In this document: positions 4,618 through 7,050 of the stretch, piece by piece | Position numbering within the stretch: the stretch's first letter is position 1 | Layout: each line of letters begins with the position of its first letter | From: Sulfurovum sp. | GTDB taxonomy: Bacteria; Campylobacterota; Campylobacteria; Campylobacterales; Sulfurovaceae | Reading direction: 5' to 3' | NCBI GenBank assembly: GCA_015490315.1 | Contig: WFYB01000035.1 | Location: 1 to 7,050 of the forward strand | Length of the DNA stretch: 7,050 nt | The notes under the pieces: generated by a model | What the model was told of the DNA's origin: nothing | Seen by the model: the letters and a program-made list of their open reading frames with translations, nothing else | Database searches by the model: none | Position numbers and translations under genes: made by a program

Positions 4618-6492
4618 ATGGGGTTTTTTGACCGATTCTTCCCCAAGAGCTGCAGCACTGTATTGCATATCAGCACCAAAAGCGGCTTTCATCTGCGTCC
4701 TGCCGCCGCTTTTGTCTCTGAAGCCAAGCAGTTTTCCTCCAGCATCACTGCCGAAAACCGGGGTAAATCGGTCGATGCCAAAGTGCTGAGCGCCCTGCTC
4801 TCCTTGAATCTTGAGGAGGGAGACCACTTTGAACTTCACTGCAAGGGCACAGATGCCCAAGAGGCGATGGATCATCTCGTAGCCTTTTTTGACAGACTGA
4901 TGCAAAAGGAGCAGGAGAAGCACCCTGGACAGTGCAACACTCCCCATGCCACACACCGCTACCAAAACCCAGGTATCCCTGTCACACCGATCGCTTATGG
5001 TATCGCCATCGCGCCACTCTGCCGTCTCGAGATCAGCTATACCACAAATGGGAAGAAGAGAGAGCGTACACTTGTCGAAGCAATCAAAGAGGCAAAAGCT
5101 GCACTGCTTAAGCAGCACCGGGAAGCATCCGGCAATGACGATGCCGATATCTTCCTTGCGCAGCACGCCCTTCTTGAGACCCTCGAAGAGAGAGCCAAGC
5201 AAGAAAAGATCGAAACGCTCGAAGCCTTTGCCACGCTGCTTCACGAAGAGGCGGCGGCACTTGAAGGGGGTATCCTTGCCTCCAAAAAGAGTGACTACCT
5301 CGACCTGCTGGCGCATATCAAAGAGGCGATGGGCGAAACACGCAGCCTCCATCTGCCCGAAGTCCCCTTTATACTCCTTGCCGATGATCTGCTCCCAAGT
5401 GACATAGAAAAGCTCTCGCAGAGTGCTTGTCAAGGCGTGCTGCTGCACGACACCTCCACCACTTCCCATACGGCGATACTACTGCGCAACAGTGCCATCC
5501 CCTCTGCCATCATCTCCAAAACAGAGATAGCTGCCGAGGGTGTCACTTTTGGAGAGGAGAGTATCCTTGATACCACTGTCGATCAGTTCATCCCCTCACC
5601 AAGCGCCGAGGATATCGCACTTGCCAAGAAGACAGAGGATAGTGTGCGCCGAAGCGAAGCGGATGCTGCCAAACGCCGCTTTGAGCCTGCCCTCACCAAG
5701 TCCGGCAAGCAGATCAAGATCCTTGCCAATGTCTCCTCTCTTGAGGATGCGCATGCCGCCAAAGAGGCGGGTGCTGAGGGGATCGGTCTGCTGCGTACCG
5801 AGTTTCTCTTTACGCAGCAAAAGCCATCACTTGAACTGCAGGAGAGACGCTACGCAGAGATCTTCTCGCTTTTCGAAGATATCACGGTACGTACCCTCGA
5901 TGTAGGCGGAGACAAAGCCCTGCCTTATCTCGATCTACCCCACGAATCCAACCCTTTTCTCGGTATCCGCGGGGTACGACTCTTCAAGAGCCATCCCGCA
6001 CTCATGGAGGAGCAGCTGCTCGCACTCTTTCGTGCCGCAGAGCAGAAACCGCTCAAGATCATGTTTCCTATGGTCAGCAGCGTCGCGGAGTTTGTCGATG
6101 CCAAAGCCTTCGCTCAGGATGTCGCTGCACGGCATGGGCTCTCTATCGCACATCACCGGTTCGGGATCATGATCGAAGTGCCTTCGATACTTTTTTTGAT
6201 CGATGCATTTGACAAGGTCGTTGACTTCTACTCTATCGGCACCAACGATCTAGCACAATATCTCTATGCCATCGAACGCACCCATCCGACACTCAGCGTA
6301 CCTGCCGAGGATCCCCTGCTTCTGAAGATCATCACGGATCTCGTCAAGGATGCCAAGCACCCTGTCAGCCTCTGCGGCGAACTCGCGAGTGAAACCAAAG
6401 TGCTGCCTGAGCTAATCGAGACCGGCATCGAAACACTCAGCCTCTCTGCTGCCCATATCCCCACTATCAAGGAGCGTATCCGACATGTTTAA
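4618..6492 (+). CDS. ptsI: HPr-Enzyme I fusion (phosphoenolpyruvate-protein phosphotransferase)
   Basis: The protein has 624 residues and is cytoplasmic. Residues about 13-97 are HPr with the phosphorylated His25 in GFHLRPAAAF. A short linker leads to Enzyme I from about 118. Its swivel domain carries His284 (TSHTAILLR), and the PEP-binding barrel carries GLLRTEFLF (390-398), RTLDVGGDK (425-433), NPFLGIRGVRLF (445-456), MIEVPS (518-523), SIGTNDLAQY (539-548) and SLCGELA with Cys586 (584-590). It would take phosphate from PEP and pass it to its own HPr and on to an EII sugar permease. Three oddities stand out. Val56 replaces the regulatory serine of HPr (AKV for AKS). The usual GG before the phospho-His loop is TS (279-280). 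The protein ends shortly after the HIPTIKERIR helix, about 35 residues sooner than E. coli EI. Its stop overlaps the nagE-like start, and AGGAG (4600-4604), 13 bases before the ATG, is a somewhat distant ribosome site. Confidence 0.93.
   Translation: MGFFDRFFPKSCSTVLHISTKSGFHLRPAAAFVSEAKQFSSSITAENRGKSVDAKVLSALLSLNLEEGDHFELHCKGTDAQEAMDHLVAFFDRLMQKEQEKHPGQCNTPHATHRYQNPGIPVTPIAYGIAIAPLCRLEISYTTNGKKRERTLVEAIKEAKAALLKQHREASGNDDADIFLAQHALLETLEERAKQEKIETLEAFATLLHEEAAALEGGILASKKSDYLDLLAHIKEAMGETRSLHLPEVPFILLADDLLPSDIEKLSQSACQGVLLHDTSTTSHTAILLRNSAIPSAIISKTEIAAEGVTFGEESILDTTVDQFIPSPSAEDIALAKKTEDSVRRSEADAAKRRFEPALTKSGKQIKILANVSSLEDAHAAKEAGAEGIGLLRTEFLFTQQKPSLELQERRYAEIFSLFEDITVRTLDVGGDKALPYLDLPHESNPFLGIRGVRLFKSHPALMEEQLLALFRAAEQKPLKIMFPMVSSVAEFVDAKAFAQDVAARHGLSIAHHRFGIMIEVPSILFLIDAFDKVVDFYSIGTNDLAQYLYAIERTHPTLSVPAEDPLLLKIITDLVKDAKHPVSLCGELASETKVLPELIETGIETLSLSAAHIPTIKERIRHV
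6469..6474 (+). promoter_or_regulatory. Ribosome-binding site for the nagE-like gene inside ptsI
   Basis: AAGGAG lies 10 bases before the ATG at 6485 and within the last codons of the HPr-EI gene. It supports a start that overlaps the upstream stop by 8 bp, and suggests translational coupling. Confidence 0.65.
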
Positions 6493-7050
6493 CCTACTGC
6501 AAAAGATCGGCAAAGCACTGATGACCCCTATCGCCGTACTGCCTGTAGCCGCACTGCTGCTTCGGCTTGGCTTTGGGGATATCCCATTTATCCAGGGAGA
6601 GGCTGCTCAGATCATGAAAGATGCAGGCGAAGCGGTCTTTGGGCATCTTGACCTGCTCTTTGGTATCGGGATCGCCTACGGGCTTGCCAAAAACAGTGAC
6701 GGTGCCGCCGCACTCAGCGGCGCGATCGGTGTACTGATTGCCAAGGCGGTTTACACCTCGATTGACAAGGATGTCAATATGGGTGTCTTTGTGGGCATCA
6801 TCATCGGAGTGCTTGCAGGTACCCTCTACAACCGCTACCACACCATTAAACTGCCGGAATTTCTCGGATTTTTCGGGGGCAAACGCTTTGTGCCTATTGT
6901 CACAGCCCTTGCCTCTATCCTTGTCGGGGTGCTTGCCGGATACTTCTGGCACTATGCACAGGGTGCCATCGATACCTTCTCCTCGGCGATCATTCATCTC
7001 GGAGAGATCGGTACCTTTATTTACGGTCTGCTCAACCGTCTGCTTATCCC
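6485..7050 (+). CDS. nagE: N-acetylglucosamine-type PTS permease, EIIC domain, cut by window edge
   Basis: The frame is open from the ATG at 6485 to the edge (188 full codons). The start MFNLLQKIGKALMTPIAVLPVAALLLRLG matches the NagE/PtsG class of EIIC domains. So do LFGIGIAYGLAKNSDGAAALSGAIG (58-82), NMGVFVGIIIGVLAGTLYNR (98-117), IKLPEFLGFFGGKRFVP (121-137) and the final NRLLIP. The order and wording are closest to E. coli NagE, so N-acetylglucosamine is the likely substrate, though glucose or glucosamine cannot be excluded. Four to five membrane helices are visible. EIIC moves the sugar across the inner membrane while EIIB phosphorylates it; EIIB, and perhaps EIIA, should follow outside the window. 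Its frame overlaps the HPr-EI gene by 8 bp with its own AAGGAG site, so the two are co-transcribed. Confidence 0.9.
   Translation, partial: MFNLLQKIGKALMTPIAVLPVAALLLRLGFGDIPFIQGEAAQIMKDAGEAVFGHLDLLFGIGIAYGLAKNSDGAAALSGAIGVLIAKAVYTSIDKDVNMGVFVGIIIGVLAGTLYNRYHTIKLPEFLGFFGGKRFVPIVTALASILVGVLAGYFWHYAQGAIDTFSSAIIHLGEIGTFIYGLLNRLLI

Noticed and set aside
4522..5469. 315-aa minus-strand open frame
   Set aside because: Antisense to the DUF1566 and HPr-EI genes, whose motifs are unmistakable; the antisense product shows no recognisable domain.
6370..6492. HPr-EI as a truncated pseudogene because of its short C-terminus
   Set aside because: All catalytic motifs are intact and the stop is neatly coupled to the next gene start, so a naturally short family member is more likely than a frameshift.
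6494..6997. 167-aa minus-strand open frame
   Set aside because: Antisense to the nagE-like gene; its polar composition and lack of motifs mark it as a shadow frame.

Overview
The window looks like chromosomal DNA from a Campylobacterota (epsilonproteobacterial) chemolithotroph of the Sulfurovum/Sulfurimonas type. This is inferred from the visible NuoA start (PYFGVFVLF), the small membrane-anchored rhodanese, the Campylobacterota-like AAA ATPase, and intergenic regions much more AT-rich than the genes. The assignment is by resemblance only; no database search was possible.

Layout from left to right. The first 41 codons of nuoA lie on the minus strand and run off the left edge, so the complex I operon lies to the left. 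A 221-bp divergent spacer leads to a plus-strand single-domain rhodanese with an N-terminal membrane anchor (346-762). A short spacer (763-888) holds two inverted-repeat structures: a 23-bp imperfect pair starting at the rhodanese stop codon, and a 46-bp REP-like double hairpin ending at the next stop codon. Two minus-strand genes follow, in transcription order: a AAA+ ATPase with a TTG start (4099 to 2366) and a secreted protein (2271 to 889). The secreted protein consists almost entirely of twelve 23-residue repeats in four triplets, capped by a PG_binding_1 domain.

A 104-bp divergent control region (4100-4203) carries two opposed extended -10 promoters inside one 24-bp near-palindrome, then two 14-bp tandem direct repeats. 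To its right is a tightly packed plus-strand operon: a secreted DUF1566/Lcl_C protein, an HPr-Enzyme I fusion of the sugar phosphotransferase system (PTS), and a NagE-type EIIC permease cut by the right edge.

The right-hand operon reads as a self-contained N-acetylglucosamine uptake system. PEP phosphorylates the EI part, which passes phosphate to its own HPr domain and on to the NagE-type permease. This is notable because most Campylobacterota use little or no sugar. The most unusual single object is the periplasmic repeat protein, with its strict 23-residue period, 89-residue super-period and one cysteine per junction. No rRNA, tRNA, CRISPR array, transposase or convincing intrinsic terminator was seen.
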